IMG/VR virus record: IMGVR_UViG_3300032242_001223
Location: 1-27,386 of that record
From: a virus
Strand: one strand, 5' to 3'
DNA: 27,386 nucleotides
Every line of letters begins with the position of its first letter. The stretch's first letter is position 1. Of the stretch, positions 7,301 through 16,700 are shown one piece after another. Under the pieces are notes generated by a model, which saw only the letters and a list, made by a program, of their open reading frames with translations, was not told the origin of the DNA and searched no databases. A program made the translations under genes and the position numbers.

Positions 7301-7765
7301 TTATCCAGTAAATTAGTATCTGAACTAAATGGATTAACTTCAAAGATTCCAAAGAATTTAAATGTGTCAGATGCAATTAAACAAGGTATATTACTAGATC
7401 AGTTATCTGTAAATGGTCTTAAAAACTTGCCACCAATTGCTCCGCATATAGCGGCCTCTGCTGCATTGTCAGGGTTCACTGGCGGTAATCCAGTTACTAA
7501 TGCTGCCCTTGTAAATAGAGTTATCCCAACAAGTTTAACTAATGCTGTTGACTCGGCAGTTAACAGTGGCAAACTATTGTCTGCAAATACTTTAGTTTCA
7601 AATGTTACTGGTGTTGTGGGCTCAGTAGAAAACAAATTAACAGTTGTTAGGAATATTGCAGGAACATCAATTAATAATGGCGGCAGCTTGTCGAGTTCTG
7701 TAGTGTCAAAATTTGGCAGTATAAGTAACAATGATAGTCCATTGTCTAAAATAATGTCAGGTTAA
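4346..7765 (+). CDS. Large baseplate hub-region structural protein, 1139 residues
   Basis: Probably part of the central hub or of the link between hub and spike, judged from its place directly before the gp5-like spike. I do not recognise a T4 protein of this size here; gp27 is the positional candidate. Residues 1-95 are low-complexity Pro/Ser/Asn. About 176-300 forms a compact domain (EIGNTFAFEHRSGMTLPTNF, FDVIEPYSINGFLEGLQVAA, YFPILVTGMSVNI) of a kind seen in aquatic T4-like hub proteins. Residues 300-345 look like a coiled coil. A second beta-rich region spans about 438-770 and includes GEITITGDPYYLV and FFVTEVVNNFKAGLFTQTL. The last 350 or so residues are Ala/Ser/Asn/Gly-rich with helical stretches. 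ATG 4346 has AGGA seven bases upstream. Confidence 0.88.
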   Translation: MPGANPSLGSTPGRVTALPRQPANPNVSSEVVGTGAARPYDGNPLSPSGHPWETVTHGTLVGNNNTAAERKTSPPSDTPQTPSSNNIEKFGDKVNKNILNSYRSVTYNFTLAALTPAQVNDPATYMTNPDNLSNVILRSGGKGGQGMGTPGGDTGPKTHLSSINSEAIQGFNEYSPGKFDMFIENLEIGNTFAFEHRSGMTLPTNFSFDVIEPYSINGFLEGLQVAAQSAGYSSYMSASFVLVMEFIGYPDGPGMPDAEVIDQSLRYFPILVTGMSVNITERGTVYKVTAVPHGERLFNNELNSLKSNMAAVGNTVKEQVEDLISQINIKIKLDIEKTKIESGQFDEYEVRFPEYNSDGSVGSSSNKIAGAKIVSNPGKEEVVPKHEDVGKTTMPNNYKAQILGSSAASPTNAAAAKSTQNSGSSIITPITQFQPGSRIDAAIEAIIKNSEYVRDIVTGPPKVDEHDMVTYFIVRSEITNKGEEINPEKMQPYQKYTFIITPYKVHYTAIPGYGRQRVDSEKIKNICLRGYDYIYTGENVDIIDFKIDFNTLFFEAMPTSLANSDKVNRQNAAANDNRADFARKDPRRTDLIGDPSDPAGKAPRYETSDANSVNPGKNITAGAPNVGDAYWQMAKVMHEAIVNSNSGMITGEITITGDPYYLVSGGKGNYTPAKMHTQGVETDNGEATPHGGQILIYIKFYNPIDIQSDGFMKFEPRLVPFSGVFFVTEVVNNFKAGLFTQTLKIVRVPGQLMDSTRQADPTDKQFGSYAKPEDQVNADSSPAADSTVVNSNDGTLGDRASTANLLEQQGRSLPSPGSPGQLSNFTNATGGLGGAPQTSVAGATSNAINPTGAGSLVNGSTINGINQLASGIRMQASGLVNAQNSLLTSVATIAAAASVIKSAYSIAHPTQTLATRASSINPTVSSSLDTRAIAAISAPGIAAGKIVSNIDNNITSKLYGISSDINAVGAKFGVKMAEISGLSDKLSSKLVSELNGLTSKIPKNLNVSDAIKQGILLDQLSVNGLKNLPPIAPHIAASAALSGFTGGNPVTNAALVNRVIPTSLTNAVDSAVNSGKLLSANTLVSNVTGVVGSVENKLTVVRNIAGTSINNGGSLSSSVVSKFGSISNNDSPLSKIMSG

Positions 7766-7767
7766 TT

Positions 7768-10053
7768 ATGGGAATTGAACAAAGAACACGCGGTACATTG
7801 TCTGGTCCAGGCCCGTATCTGGCTGAGATCACCAATCACTTAGACCCTACCTACATGGGTGGGGTTGAAGTTAGTTTAATTCGCGGCGTTCAAAGTAATG
7901 TTAGAAATAAAGCTGAAACCTACACAGTAAAATATCTCAGTCCGTTCTATGGAGTTACTTCCATCAGGCATGAAGGAAATAATGCCAAGGACTATAACGA
8001 TGTACAAAAGAGTTATGGTATGTGGATGGTGCCACCTGATATCGGCACCATTGTAATGATTATCTTTGTGGATTCTGATCCTAACCAAGGATACTGGTTT
8101 GGCTGTGTTCAAGACACATATCAAAATCATATGCTTCCTGGCATTGCTGCTAGTATTAACACTAACATGACACCTGAGCAGGAAAAGAAATATGGGACTA
8201 CATATTTGCCTGTTGCAGAGTTTCTTAAAAATACAGAAACATTAGCAGATCCAAACATCAATAAGAAACCCAAACCTATACATCCATTTGCTGATAGATT
8301 GTTAGCACAGGGGTTGTTATTAGACACTATTCGTGGACCAACTTCTAGTAGTGCCCGTAGAGAAGTTCCAAGTAGTGTGTTTGGTATTAGCACACCTGGT
8401 CCGCTAGATACTTCTGATGGTGCTCCTAAGAAAAAGATTGGTTATTCTGGAAATGCAATAGCACCAGTAAGTCGTCTTGGAGGATCTTCCTTTGTTATGG
8501 ATGACGGTGATACCAACGGAGAGAATGAATTAATCAGAATTAGGACAAGGACTGGTCATCAGATTCTAATGCACAACAGCCAAGATTTGATTTATATCGC
8601 AAACTCTACAGGAACAGCATGGATTGAATTAACCAGTATGGGTAAGATTGATATCTACGCAGAAGATTCTGTGTCTATACATACTCGTGGTGATTTTAAT
8701 TTCCGCGCAGATCGTGACTTTAACTTAGAAGCAGGTAGGAATTTTAATATTGCAGCTACAGAAGGTAATGTTAATATCAATGGAAATAACGAATTTAACC
8801 TAAGTACTAAGAAAGTACAAATTGAATCGTTGGGCGATTATAATTTAATTGTGTCTGACGATTTAAAAATATCTGCAACCAATATTGGAACAACTGTAAC
8901 CAAGGATCTAAATACTTTGGTATCAGGGAACAGTAATTACAGTGTTAAAAACAAGTATAGTATGACTGCGGCTACTTCGGCTATTAAGGGTACTAATGAT
9001 CTGTCATTTACAAGTGATAAAGCTATTAGCTTTACAGCACCTGTTTTAAACTTTAATGGACCGAAAGCCACTTCGCCCACTGCTCCAACTGCACCAACAT
9101 TGGATGTTCCAGCAAAGTTAACACTATTCTCAGTACCACAAAGAAAACGCGAGATGGGCTGGCCAAATGGTGTCAAATATAAAGCTGACAACTTATTAAC
9201 AATAATGCAGCGTGTTCCTATGCATGAGCCTTGGGACCATCATGAGAACATTAATCCTAGCCAATTTTCAAAGTCAAATACTGACAACAATATTCAGCCT
9301 GCATTTACAACTAAGAATGGTGTATCTGTTCCGGCATCAGGTTCTAGTGCTAGTACTCCGACTTCTTATAAATCTGGACCAGGAACTGATCGCGGACAAG
9401 TACGCGGTAACCCGTCAACCTGGACTAAGGATCAAGCGTTCTTAACAAAAGTTAAAGAAGTTGCAAAGGCATTGAATTTTAATGCAATTGATTTGTTAGC
9501 TATTATTAACTTAGAAAGTGCAAGATCATTTGATCCGGCCATTACTAACTCGCTTGGTTATACTGGATTAATTCAGTTCGGTAATGCTGCTGCAAAAGGA
9601 TTAGGAACTACTACTGATTATTTGAGAGGGCTAACTAGAGTCCAACAAATGGATTATGTGTACTCATACTTCAATAAACTGTGGGGCTGGCCAAATGCCA
9701 AAGTACCAAACCCGTCACTGGGTAACATTTATCTAACAGTATTGTTGCCAGCATTTAGATTTGCTGGACAGGATGAAAAGATTGCAGATGCTACAAATCC
9801 AAAAACTGCTGCTTATTGGAGAAGTAACCCTGGATTCGATCCGCAACATTTGGGATATTTTACACCAAGCATGGTTGAATCAGTAGTAAGTCAGCATAGG
9901 CGTGAAGTACAAAAATGTTTAACTACTGCTGGTGTAGGAATTGATCCTACTGATGAGAAGACATTCTTAATTGTACCTGAAGCAACAGTTAAATCTGGAA
10001 CTGGCGGAATTGTTACTTCTGGCAGCGGAAACCCAGTGATGACAGGTCAATAA
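7768..10053 (+). CDS. 5: gp5-like cell-puncturing spike with C-terminal lytic transglycosylase-like domain
   Basis: Central spike that pierces the outer membrane and cuts peptidoglycan. Residues about 10-130 form an OB-fold-like start (GPYLAEITNHLDPTYMGGVE, ending DPNQGYWFGCVQD). Residues about 255-435 are a gp5/VgrG-type beta-helix, with short repeats such as GDFNFRADRDFNLEAGRNFN. A Pro/Ser/Gly linker follows. Residues about 555-740 look like a soluble lytic transglycosylase: catalytic-type E583 in NLESA, then GYTGLIQFG at 597-605. T4 gp5 instead carries its lysozyme between the OB fold and the helix; here that middle segment has no such domain. The start follows the hub gene by two bases, with CAGG upstream. 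The TAA stop is part of a late-promoter-like motif. Confidence 0.9.
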   Translation: MGIEQRTRGTLSGPGPYLAEITNHLDPTYMGGVEVSLIRGVQSNVRNKAETYTVKYLSPFYGVTSIRHEGNNAKDYNDVQKSYGMWMVPPDIGTIVMIIFVDSDPNQGYWFGCVQDTYQNHMLPGIAASINTNMTPEQEKKYGTTYLPVAEFLKNTETLADPNINKKPKPIHPFADRLLAQGLLLDTIRGPTSSSARREVPSSVFGISTPGPLDTSDGAPKKKIGYSGNAIAPVSRLGGSSFVMDDGDTNGENELIRIRTRTGHQILMHNSQDLIYIANSTGTAWIELTSMGKIDIYAEDSVSIHTRGDFNFRADRDFNLEAGRNFNIAATEGNVNINGNNEFNLSTKKVQIESLGDYNLIVSDDLKISATNIGTTVTKDLNTLVSGNSNYSVKNKYSMTAATSAIKGTNDLSFTSDKAISFTAPVLNFNGPKATSPTAPTAPTLDVPAKLTLFSVPQRKREMGWPNGVKYKADNLLTIMQRVPMHEPWDHHENINPSQFSKSNTDNNIQPAFTTKNGVSVPASGSSASTPTSYKSGPGTDRGQVRGNPSTWTKDQAFLTKVKEVAKALNFNAIDLLAIINLESARSFDPAITNSLGYTGLIQFGNAAAKGLGTTTDYLRGLTRVQQMDYVYSYFNKLWGWPNAKVPNPSLGNIYLTVLLPAFRFAGQDEKIADATNPKTAAYWRSNPGFDPQHLGYFTPSMVESVVSQHRREVQKCLTTAGVGIDPTDEKTFLIVPEATVKSGTGGIVTSGSGNPVMTGQ

Positions 10054-10057
10054 ATAG
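10050..10057 (+). promoter_or_regulatory. Late-promoter-like motif overlapping the gp5 stop
   Basis: ATAAATAG contains the gp5 TAA (10051-10053) and lies only 14 bases before the gp25 ATG. The flank GTATATC resembles the flanks of the other late sites. If active it would start transcription at or next to the gp25 start codon, giving a leaderless message. It may therefore be a chance match. Confidence 0.35.
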
Positions 10058-10063
10058 TATATC

Positions 10064-10501
10064 ATGCCATACAAATCAAAAATACTTAAAAATGCAAATG
10101 CGGTATACCAGCAGCCTCCTAAGATGAGTCAGTTCTACATGGGGTTTAGCAGTGTTAATCCGGCCAATGTTAACTCTAGGCTTTATGATTTTGATTTGAT
10201 CAAGCAGGATTTTTTAAATCACTTTAACACTCGAAAGGGTGAGAGATTGATGAAACCAGAGTTTGGAACTATTATTTGGGATCTATTAATGGAGCCATTA
10301 ACTGAGCGTGTACATGATTTACTATTACAAGATGTTACTACTATATGTAATAGTGATCCTAGGGTAGCACCTTTGCAAATTAATGTCAGTGACTATGCTA
10401 CTGGATATTTGGTCGAGATAACTTTACAGTTGGTTGGTACTGATCAATCCTCTAATTTACGATTATCTTTTGATCAAGAAATTGGTCTTCAGGTGCAATA
10501 A
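10064..10501 (+). CDS. 25: gp25-like baseplate wedge protein
   Basis: Wedge protein that joins sheath and wedge, a hallmark of contractile baseplates (T4 gp25, TssE family). The 145 residues include NTRKGERLMKPEFGTIIWDL and EPLTERV (about 55-85), matching the T4 block TTRKGSRPFDPEFGCDL. The EP pair and the GT turn are the conserved core contacts of the family. The C-terminal part is a two-strand segment (LVEITLQLVGTD). The first 20 or so residues are an extension, and an internal ATG at residue 21 would give a length nearer to T4. Neither start has a clear Shine-Dalgarno. I keep the first because it lies just after gp5. In T4 gp25 lies elsewhere; here it is within the 5-6 interval. Confidence 0.93.
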   Translation: MPYKSKILKNANAVYQQPPKMSQFYMGFSSVNPANVNSRLYDFDLIKQDFLNHFNTRKGERLMKPEFGTIIWDLLMEPLTERVHDLLLQDVTTICNSDPRVAPLQINVSDYATGYLVEITLQLVGTDQSSNLRLSFDQEIGLQVQ

Positions 10502-10522
10502 TATGTGCGGTTTATTGCCGCC

Positions 10523-10530
10523 ATAAATAC
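10523..10530 (+). promoter_or_regulatory. T4-type late promoter for gp6
   Basis: ATAAATAC in the 47-base gap between gp25 and gp6, 26 bases before ATG 10549. The downstream flank GGTATAG closely matches the site at 25770 (CGTGATAG). A short GCGG/CCGC inverted repeat (10507-10521) just upstream is too weak to call a terminator. Confidence 0.62.
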
Positions 10531-10548
10531 GGTATAGAATTAAAAATT

Positions 10549-13500
10549 ATGACCATTCCAGCAACCAATTCAAAACTACTTGTCACCGAAGATTGGAAAA
10601 AACTTTACCAATCCTTCCCCAACGCAGAATTTCAAAGTTATGATTTTGATACAATTCGACGCACCCTAATTTCGTATCTTCAAGAAAATTATCCAGAAGA
10701 TTTTAATGATTTCATTGATAGTAGTGAGTATATTGCACTTGTAGATTTAATCTCTACGCTGGGTCAAAATTTAAGTTTCCGTATTGATTTAAATGCTCGT
10801 GAAAACTTCTTAGGTACTGCTCAACGCCGTACTAGCATACTACAATTAGCACAATTAATCAGCTATTCTCCATCTAGAAATGTGCCAGCTAGTGGTTTAC
10901 TGAAGATTTCTGCAATAGCAACTACTGGTAATGTCACAGATTCTAATGGAGTAAACTTAGCTAATTCAACTGTATCTTGGAATGATCCTACTAATACAAA
11001 TTGGTACAATCAATTCATGAGTATTATGAACAGTGCAATGCCAGCTGGTACAGCATTTGGTAATCCTAACTCACGAGCTACACTTGGCGGAATTTTAACA
11101 GAACAATATATTCTTAATAGCGCCAACACAGATGTGCCAATTTATAGTTTTACACAAAACATCAATGGCACTTCTATGAACTTTGAAGTGGTACCAGCTG
11201 CATTTGACGGTAAAACCTACATATATGAAGGAACACCTAAGCCTGGAAGTCCTATTAGTTTAATATATCAAAACGATAATCAAGGCGCAGCAAGTCCAAA
11301 TACTGGATTCTTTGCATTGTTTAAGCAGGGTTCTATTGCAGTTACTTCCTTTGATATTAAAAATCCTGTGCCAAATGAAATCATTGGTATTAATGTTTCT
11401 AACATCAATAAAACTGATGTTTGGTTATGGCAGTTGGATGCAACAAATAGATATTCTAATTTGTGGCAACAGGTTCCTGCATTGGTTGGAAACAATGTAA
11501 TCTATAACAGTGTCAACCAAGCTGTTAGAAATATCTACAGTGTGACCACTAGAGATCAAGATCAAATTGATTTAAACTTTGCTGATGGCAGTTTTGGAAA
11601 TCTGCCTTCTGGCAATTTCCAGTTGTTCTATAGACAAAGTAACGGATTAAATTATACCATCAAGCCTATACAAATGTCAGGTGTGCTAGTAAAAGTTCCG
11701 TATGTTGATCAAGTTGGACAAAATCAAACATTAACAATGGTATTGACTTTAGAGTATACTGTAAACAACAGTGCTCCAACAGAAAGTATTGCTAGTATTA
11801 AACAAAATGCTCCACAATCATACTACACACAAAATCGTATGGTTACTGGCGAAGATTATAATATTGCTCCATTAACTTATACAACTAATGTAGTAAAAGT
11901 TAAAAGTGTTAGCCGAATTAGCAGCGGAATTAGCAAGTACTTTGACCTGAGTGATGTTAGTGGAAAATACAGTTCAACAAATATTTTTTGTGACGATGGC
12001 ACCATTTCTAAACACACTACCAGTACTGGATTTACATTCTCATTTGTAAGCAGTAATGATATTCAATCAGTGTTTAATCAAACTCTTGCCCCGCTGATTG
12101 ATAGTACTGCGTTGAGGTCATTCTATTTTGATCAGTACAGGACTTATCGTCCAATCACAATTGATTTTGCTACATTTAATCTTTCTTGGGTAACAGTTAA
12201 CACAGTTACTGGTCAGAGTCGAGGATATTTTAAAAATCCTATCCCACAAGCAGTAGGTCCAATATTTGCATCTCTACCAAATCCGTTAGTGTATGTTACT
12301 GCTGGTGCAATGATCAAATTCCGTGCACCGAATACAATTGCTGGTGACCAACAATATTTCTTACCTGATGGAACAATAACTGCAACAAAGACTTATAATG
12401 CTGTCAGTTATATTTGGACAACAGTTAAGCAAGTTATTGGTACTGGATCTAATAATGGATTAGGCCCATTAAATGATGGCACTGGTCCTATTATTTTTAA
12501 TAATACAATATCCAGTAATGCTATTCCTATTGAAATTATTCCAGTATATGAAAATAATCTAACATATACTTTTCAATCTAGTATTTTAAATCTATGCTTG
12601 TCTCAACAATCTTTTGGTCTCAGTATTGATTCTGTCACACGCTCTTGGAGAATTATTGAAGGTTCTAACTTAGATGCTAGTTATAATACTGGTGATATGT
12701 TTGAAAATGAATTTGCTATGAGCAATAGCGGAAATGATGCAAGTTGGCTAGTTAAGTTTAATTGGGATTCTGGTGCTAATGCATATAATGTTACTATTAA
12801 AAATACAAAATACATTTTTAAGAGTAATGGACAAACTGGATTTTTCTTAGATAAATCTAGCGTGAATTTTGATTATAAGACCAATACAGTTATCAAAGAT
12901 AAAATCTCTGTATTGTCTGTTAATCCAGATATTACTGGTTCTGGTTCTTCTTACCCAGCTGATTATTCCTGGCAAATTGATGATGTAGTTGTTGAAGCTG
13001 ATCAATATGTTGACCCGACACAAGTTGTAGTTAGTTTGTATGATCATTTAGATAGTCAACATTTTAGTCAATTAACAGATCCAGATTCCTTCAACAATGT
13101 TGTTGGCGTTGGTAACACTAGTCGTTCTGGATTAAAATTCCAATATATTCATAACAGTGGTCAAAATACTAGGATTGATCCCGCCAAGAGTAATATTATT
13201 GACATATACATGTTAACTGCTGATTATAACGCCGCATTTAGAAATTGGTTGTTAACTGGTATTGGTTCAAAACCAGTTCCACCAACAAGTCAAAGTTTAG
13301 AAAACAATTATTCTGCAGATTTAGAACCAATAAAAACAATTAGTGATCAAATTATATATCAACCTGCAACTTATAAAATATTATTCGGCAGTAAGGCTTC
13401 ACCAAACTTACAGGCAACATTTAAGGCAGTAATTAATAATTCTAGTACATTGAGTAATAATGCAATTATTTCTCAAATTTTACAAGGCATTAATAATTTC

Positions 13501-13743
13501 TTTGCATTAGAGAATTGGGATTTTGGTCAGAGTTTCTATTTTAGTGAACTATCAACATACATAATGAATTTAATGACACCTGATATTACAAACTTTTTAA
13601 TTGTTCCTAATTCTGGATCATTCGGCGACTTATATGAAGTTGCGTGTTTGAGTAACGAAATTTTTATAAGTGGTGCAACGGCAGCTAATATACAAATTAT
13701 TACTGCTGCAACCGCTGCCCAATTGACTATTGCTGGAAAGTAA
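10549..13743 (+). CDS. 6: gp6-like baseplate wedge protein, enlarged
   Basis: Central wedge protein forming the inner ring of the baseplate. The N-terminus (1-120) has the family layout: EDWKKLYQSFPNAEFQSYDF, then IRRTLISYLQENYPEDFNDF and ARENFLGTAQRRTS. The middle marker NRMVTGEDY lies at about 429. The C-terminal marker (about 984-1045: FFALENWDFGQSFYFSELS, then NEIFISGAT) is also present. At 1064 residues it is well over T4 gp6 (660). The extra length is mainly between about 470 and 930, a beta-rich stretch with no recognised family, probably surface decoration or an extra wedge contact. It has its own late promoter but only a weak Shine-Dalgarno. The giant gene follows after two bases. 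Confidence 0.9.
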   Translation: MTIPATNSKLLVTEDWKKLYQSFPNAEFQSYDFDTIRRTLISYLQENYPEDFNDFIDSSEYIALVDLISTLGQNLSFRIDLNARENFLGTAQRRTSILQLAQLISYSPSRNVPASGLLKISAIATTGNVTDSNGVNLANSTVSWNDPTNTNWYNQFMSIMNSAMPAGTAFGNPNSRATLGGILTEQYILNSANTDVPIYSFTQNINGTSMNFEVVPAAFDGKTYIYEGTPKPGSPISLIYQNDNQGAASPNTGFFALFKQGSIAVTSFDIKNPVPNEIIGINVSNINKTDVWLWQLDATNRYSNLWQQVPALVGNNVIYNSVNQAVRNIYSVTTRDQDQIDLNFADGSFGNLPSGNFQLFYRQSNGLNYTIKPIQMSGVLVKVPYVDQVGQNQTLTMVLTLEYTVNNSAPTESIASIKQNAPQSYYTQNRMVTGEDYNIAPLTYTTNVVKVKSVSRISSGISKYFDLSDVSGKYSSTNIFCDDGTISKHTTSTGFTFSFVSSNDIQSVFNQTLAPLIDSTALRSFYFDQYRTYRPITIDFATFNLSWVTVNTVTGQSRGYFKNPIPQAVGPIFASLPNPLVYVTAGAMIKFRAPNTIAGDQQYFLPDGTITATKTYNAVSYIWTTVKQVIGTGSNNGLGPLNDGTGPIIFNNTISSNAIPIEIIPVYENNLTYTFQSSILNLCLSQQSFGLSIDSVTRSWRIIEGSNLDASYNTGDMFENEFAMSNSGNDASWLVKFNWDSGANAYNVTIKNTKYIFKSNGQTGFFLDKSSVNFDYKTNTVIKDKISVLSVNPDITGSGSSYPADYSWQIDDVVVEADQYVDPTQVVVSLYDHLDSQHFSQLTDPDSFNNVVGVGNTSRSGLKFQYIHNSGQNTRIDPAKSNIIDIYMLTADYNAAFRNWLLTGIGSKPVPPTSQSLENNYSADLEPIKTISDQIIYQPATYKILFGSKASPNLQATFKAVINNSSTLSNNAIISQILQGINNFFALENWDFGQSFYFSELSTYIMNLMTPDITNFLIVPNSGSFGDLYEVACLSNEIFISGATAANIQIITAATAAQLTIAGK

Positions 13744-13745
13744 GA

Positions 13746-16700
13746 ATGACAACATCAACAATCCAATCAGTCAGCTTACTGCCTGTATACCTACAAACTG
13801 GAAAAAATTCTAAATTCCTATCAAGCACAGTTGATCAGTTAATTCAACCTGCACAATTGGAACGATTAAATGCATATATTGGCTCAACTTCAACACCAAC
13901 ATATTCACCTAGTGATGTTTATGTAATTGAGTCAGACCCATTAAGACAATCTCGTCAATTAGATCCAGCGTTGGTAATAAAGGATATTGAAAGTAATATT
14001 CAAGATGTTATTGCATTGGACGACATTGCTAATGAAATTACATTGAAGGGTGGATTTAGTAATGACTTCGATAGATTATTTGCATCTGATGTTTATTCAT
14101 ATGACCCATATATTGATTGGGACAAAATAACAAATTTCCAGAACTATTATTGGATGCCTTTTGGTGCATCAGTAATTGAAATTGATTCAGATTATTTAAA
14201 CATTGATGCAGAAGTTGTTGGAAAGCCATCTTACACCACAGATGAAGGAGTAACATTGCTTAATGGAATGTTGCTTAGATTCAATGGATTACATGTATCA
14301 GACAAATATCAATATAAAGAATTCTTTGTAGAAGGTACTGGCACCTCTATTACATTGGTGCCTTACGACGAATTAGTTACTCCTGAGTTAGCAGTTAATA
14401 CAAGTTATGCATTGTATGATGATGGATTATTTGACCAAAATAATCTTGATAACAATCAAACTTCCCCAACTATTCCTGAATATGTAACTATTAATCGTGC
14501 CAGTAGAGATAGAAATCCTTGGAGCCGATACAATCGTTGGGTACATTTAGATGTATTAAATGCATCGGCCAAAGCCAACAATGTTACGCTTGATTCAATT
14601 GCTATTTCATCAAAGCGTGCTGTTCGTCCTATTATAGAATTTAAAGCTAATCTAACATTATTCAATTTTGGTAAGATTGCTATTGAACCAATTGACCTTA
14701 TTGATAATGTTACTACTGATGCATTTTTAACAATTGAAAGGGCACCAATTCTTAATGGTGCAACTACTTCAACAATTACTGTTGACGGAATAAATCTAGA
14801 GTACGGCCAAAAGATTGTGTTTGCTGCTGATAATGACTCGTTAGTACGCAACACTATATTTCAAGTTAATATAGTTACTATTAAAGGTGTTGATACTTTA
14901 ACATTATTACCATATGCTCCACATGATCCTTCAGTAGATCAAACATTTGTTGTTACCAAAGGTAACAAATATGTTGGAACTTCATGGAGATATAATGGTT
15001 CAAAATGGGTATTCGCACAACAAAAGACTACATTAAATCAAGCTCCATTATTTGATTTATTTGATGAAAATGGAATAAGTTACAGCAATACTGATTATTA
15101 TTCTAATGATTTTGCAGGTAACAAAATATTTGGTTACGAAATTGGTACGGGTACTAAAGATGCAGTATTGGGCTTTCCATTAAGTTATCTTCAAATTAAT
15201 ACAGTTGGCAGTTATCTTTTTAAAAACTATTTTGCCATTGGATCGATTAATTTATCAAACCCTAACTTAACAATTACTGTTATCCCTACATCTGATACTT
15301 ACTTTGAATATATTCCTAATGATGTTCCTGAGTATAAAAATATATGGAGTAATTCAATACACTATCCTTTGACTATTAATAGTCACGGGTATTATAACTC
15401 TCCATTAGGATTAACTAACAATCCGTTAAATCAAAACATCAGTAAATTTTCATTATCTGATTTAACAGATCATAATAAAACAAAATCTAGATTAATAACA
15501 AATGCAAATCCTATATCTTTTGCATTAATGTTTATTGGTAAAAAAGAACATAATGTTATTGATGCAATTTCTAAAGTTGCAGATCAATATAATCAATTTA
15601 AATTATCCTTAATTACTCGTCTATCTAATGTAACATCTCCGACTAATCCTGCAGATGCATTGGATAGTATTTTAGCAGATATTAATGCTAATCAATCAGT
15701 ATTAAGTTCATATTATCTATCTGATATGATTGGGTATGGTTCTGATTTTGTTTCTAAAACTTATGAAGTTTCTGGTCCACAAAATACAGTATATCCACTT
15801 TCTAATGATTTTGATCTTACATCTATTACTTTGCAAAGTGTATTACTATATTTGAATGGGGTACAACTTGTTCACAATATTGATTATAAATTTGATAAAG
15901 TTAGTAGTTCAGTTATTATCCTAACTAGTTTAGCAGCAAATGATCTATTGACTATTAGGGAATATTTTAATACTTCTGGTAGTTATGTTCCACCAACACC
16001 TAGTAAGTTGGGACTATATCCTGCACATGCTCCTTTAAAATATTTAGATGAAACTTATGTAACTCCTAAAAATGTTATTCAAGGTCATGATGGCAGCATT
16101 ACAGTTGCATTTGATGATTATAGAGACGACATCATATTAGAATTTGAGAAGCGTGTTTATAATAATATCAAAGTACAATATCGTCCTGAGTTAATCGATG
16201 TTAATTCAATTGTACCTGGAGCATTTAGGACTAGCAAATATTCTATAGATGAAATTACATCTATATTAGGTCCAGAATTTATTACTTGGGCTGGTCAATA
16301 TAATATTGATTATATCAATAATCCTACTTTTGATCCATTAAATTATAAAACTTGGAATTATAAAAATAGTTATAATGCAAGTTTAGGTATTTCATTTAAC
16401 GGATCTTGGAGATCAGTATTTGAATATTTTTATGACACTGATCGCCCTGCTACTCATCCTTGGGAAATGTTAGGATTTGATGTACAACCTGATTGGTGGA
16501 CTGATATATATGGACCTGCTCCGTACACATCTGGCAACAGCATCATGTGGTCAGACATTGAAGCAGGCCGAATTGCTGTTACTCCTACTGGACCAACAAT
16601 TAATCCGTTCTATGCTAGACCTGGCTTATCGGCAATTTTACCAGTCGACGAATTTGGTAATACTGTACCAGTTCCAGATCGTTTAGCTGGAACTCCAGAT

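Noticed and set aside
9212-9445. 77-codon plus-strand frame inside gp5
   Set aside because: An off-frame shadow of the linker and beta-helix end of the spike gene, with hydrophobic low-complexity translation and no start signal.
10503-10526. Seven-codon mini-frame (ATG to TAA) between gp25 and gp6
   Set aside because: Too short, no ribosome site, and its stop is part of the late promoter.
14950-14968. Eight-base-pair inverted repeat (TTGTTACC, AAA, GGTAACAA)
   Set aside because: It lies deep inside the giant gene, has no T tract and no nearby gene boundary; it is probably chance in a 12 kb AT-rich frame.
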